Source: Methanomicrobiales archaeon (lineage in GTDB: Archaea > Halobacteriota > Methanomicrobia > Methanomicrobiales > Methanospirillaceae). From it: 16,875 bases of DNA. The notes beneath the pieces were generated by a model, which worked only from the letters and a program-made list of their open reading frames with translations, made no database searches and was not told the origin of the DNA. The stretch is from positions 1 through 16,875 of the forward strand of contig JAAYPD010000418.1 in NCBI GenBank assembly GCA_012520015.1, read 5' to 3'. Made by a program: the position numbers and the translations under genes. Of the stretch, positions 15,825 to 16,875 are shown in pieces (the first letter of the stretch is position 1; every line of letters starts with the position of its first letter).

Positions 15825-16843
15825 TCGATTCTCCTTCTGATTGTATCATATCTATCTATTGAAAGAGGTTCTTGTTTTGGGGGTGTTTTCGGCTCAATAC
15901 CATAACTCCTCCTCAGTTCTTTGATGTAGAGATCAATCAGAGTGGTCACAGATCCCGATGTGATAGTGCCCTTCATTTCTTCAGTATCCTTTCTATCGTA
16001 TTTAACACCAGGGGGAAGAGAACCCGATCTACCGGGGACTGATGGTACTTCGTCATCTTCATCTTCATCCGAATCCTGAAGATCACATTCTTCATCTTCC
16101 TCCATGTATTTCTCAAAATACCGGTCAAGCAGTTCATACAGTTCTGGAGAAATGATCTCATCACCTGTCCACCCGTCAGGGTACCACCTGACGAGGCGAT
16201 CAGGTTCTTCAGCAAAGTATTCTATTCCGAATAAAGGAGAGTCAGGGATGACCTGAACCTCCTCATAACTACATTCATGAAGAAGGAGGCAATGTTTACA
16301 GATGAGAGGAGTCCCCCCTTCGTGATAACACTCATCACAGAAAAAATCGGCTTTCGATCCACAGATGTCACAATCATAAGATATCCGAGAATTTCTGGCA
16401 ACAACACAGATAGAACTATTACTCGGGGTATATGCTGTCTGTCTATCCAAAACAACAAGATGGAGTACCGTTGGTGAGGAGTAATTACAGGTATACGTAC
16501 AGGTCATCCCAGGTCTGAAGACCTTCCCCACGCGTACCTTCATCCCCGAACTGTCAGGATATGAGGTATACTCTTCTCCTTCAATAGTAAATGAACTTAT
16601 GTGGTCATCTCCCATCCATATATCCTTCAGGAGAAGGTCGATATCTTCAAGGGTTGCATCAGGGAGAGAGGAAAGATACATCCAGTATTCAGGGTGGCCT
16701 TCAGCGGTAACCTCTATCAGATAAGCAGAAGGTTTTGGAGATTTCTTTTTCTTGTGTGATATCAGATGTACCTCAGCAGATTTTCTGGAGATATCTTTTC
16801 TGCATACGAGACATTGTCCGGGTGATGAAGGTAAGAGAGTCAT
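15746..16843 (-). CDS. Zinc-finger protein with plasmid pRiA4b ORF-3-like domain (3' end frameshifted)
   Basis: The present frame gives 365 residues. Seen in sequence: a C2H2-type finger at the N-terminus (C11, C14, H26, H30); a pRiA4b ORF-3-like domain at about 38-134 with W76, G78, D79, H81, F85 and Y92 in the expected W-x-G-D-x-H-x-x-x-F pattern; a cysteine-rich knuckle (C158, C161, C169, C172, C182, C185, H189, C191); and a very acidic linker (about 248-265). The last 23 residues or so are probably out-of-frame read-through, since the conserved tail continues in other frames (see 15544-15824). Known: pRiA4b ORF-3-like proteins occur on plasmids, in genomes and near mobile elements; their biochemical role is not established. 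The zinc sites suggest nucleic-acid or protein binding. The start is ATG at 16841-16843 with no strong ribosome site. It converges with the small HTH gene. Confidence 0.8.
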   Translation of the reverse strand: MTLLPSSPGQCLVCRKDISRKSAEVHLISHKKKKSPKPSAYLIEVTAEGHPEYWMYLSSLPDATLEDIDLLLKDIWMGDDHISSFTIEGEEYTSYPDSSGMKVRVGKVFRPGMTCTYTCNYSSPTVLHLVVLDRQTAYTPSNSSICVVARNSRISYDCDICGSKADFFCDECYHEGGTPLICKHCLLLHECSYEEVQVIPDSPLFGIEYFAEEPDRLVRWYPDGWTGDEIISPELYELLDRYFEKYMEEDEECDLQDSDEDEDDEVPSVPGRSGSLPPGVKYDRKDTEEMKGTITSGSVTTLIDLYIKELRRSYGIEPKTPPKQEPLSIDRYDTIRRRIDFFSRLIIHRRSSRGVFLCWIVWQRI

Positions 16844-16875
16844 TCAGTCAGGATACTGATTGAATCTCACAGCTA

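Overview
The window looks like a chromosomal segment of a methanogenic archaeon of the order Methanomicrobiales, with Methanospirillum as the closest fit I can name. The grounds are indirect: a moderately AT-rich sequence, multi-PAS soluble signalling proteins with an N-terminal receiver domain, an HDIKN-type histidine-kinase H-box typical of methanogen kinases, a winged-helix/PAS regulator, archaeal TATA-like boxes and several IS elements. No ribosomal or housekeeping gene is present to fix the taxonomy.

Left half (229-7618, minus strand): three colinear sensory genes, probably one operon transcribed right to left. First is a receiver-GAF-PAS-PAS-PAS protein without an output domain (7618-5600). 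Thirteen bases later comes a soluble methyl-accepting chemotaxis-type transducer with five PAS or PAS-like domains (5586-2701). Last is a receiver-PAS-PAS-PAS-histidine kinase (2595-229). The two receiver domains are close paralogues. No membrane segment is seen in any of the three, so they should sense cytoplasmic or diffusible signals such as redox state or small ligands.

Middle (7619-12324): divergent from that operon lies a winged-helix plus triple-PAS regulator that an IS5-family element has split. The IS (7802-8942) sits in codon 13 and is flanked by a 4-bp duplication, TACA. Removing the IS and one TACA copy restores a 471-residue reading frame from the ATG at 7764 to the stop at 10324. 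A second, unrelated element of the IS1634 type (10333-12324) landed just behind that stop codon, between two ATTAAT copies. The short region between the divergent genes holds two palindromes and a repeated octamer that could be operators.

Right part (12325-16875): a membrane-bound sensor kinase with an extracellular sensor, HAMP, PAS and a bacterial-type HisKA/HATPase core (14690-12435, minus); a possible 31-residue acidic peptide with a strong Shine-Dalgarno sequence (14953-14858, minus); a small helix-turn-helix/coiled-coil protein (15071-15400, plus); and a zinc-finger protein with a plasmid pRiA4b ORF-3-like domain (start 16843, minus). The conserved C-terminal part of the last protein is out of frame because of two apparent single-base losses in homopolymers.

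As a whole this is a signal-transduction island reshaped by insertion sequences. The disrupted regulator is the best-supported unusual feature. I saw no rRNA, tRNA, CRISPR array or obvious defence system.
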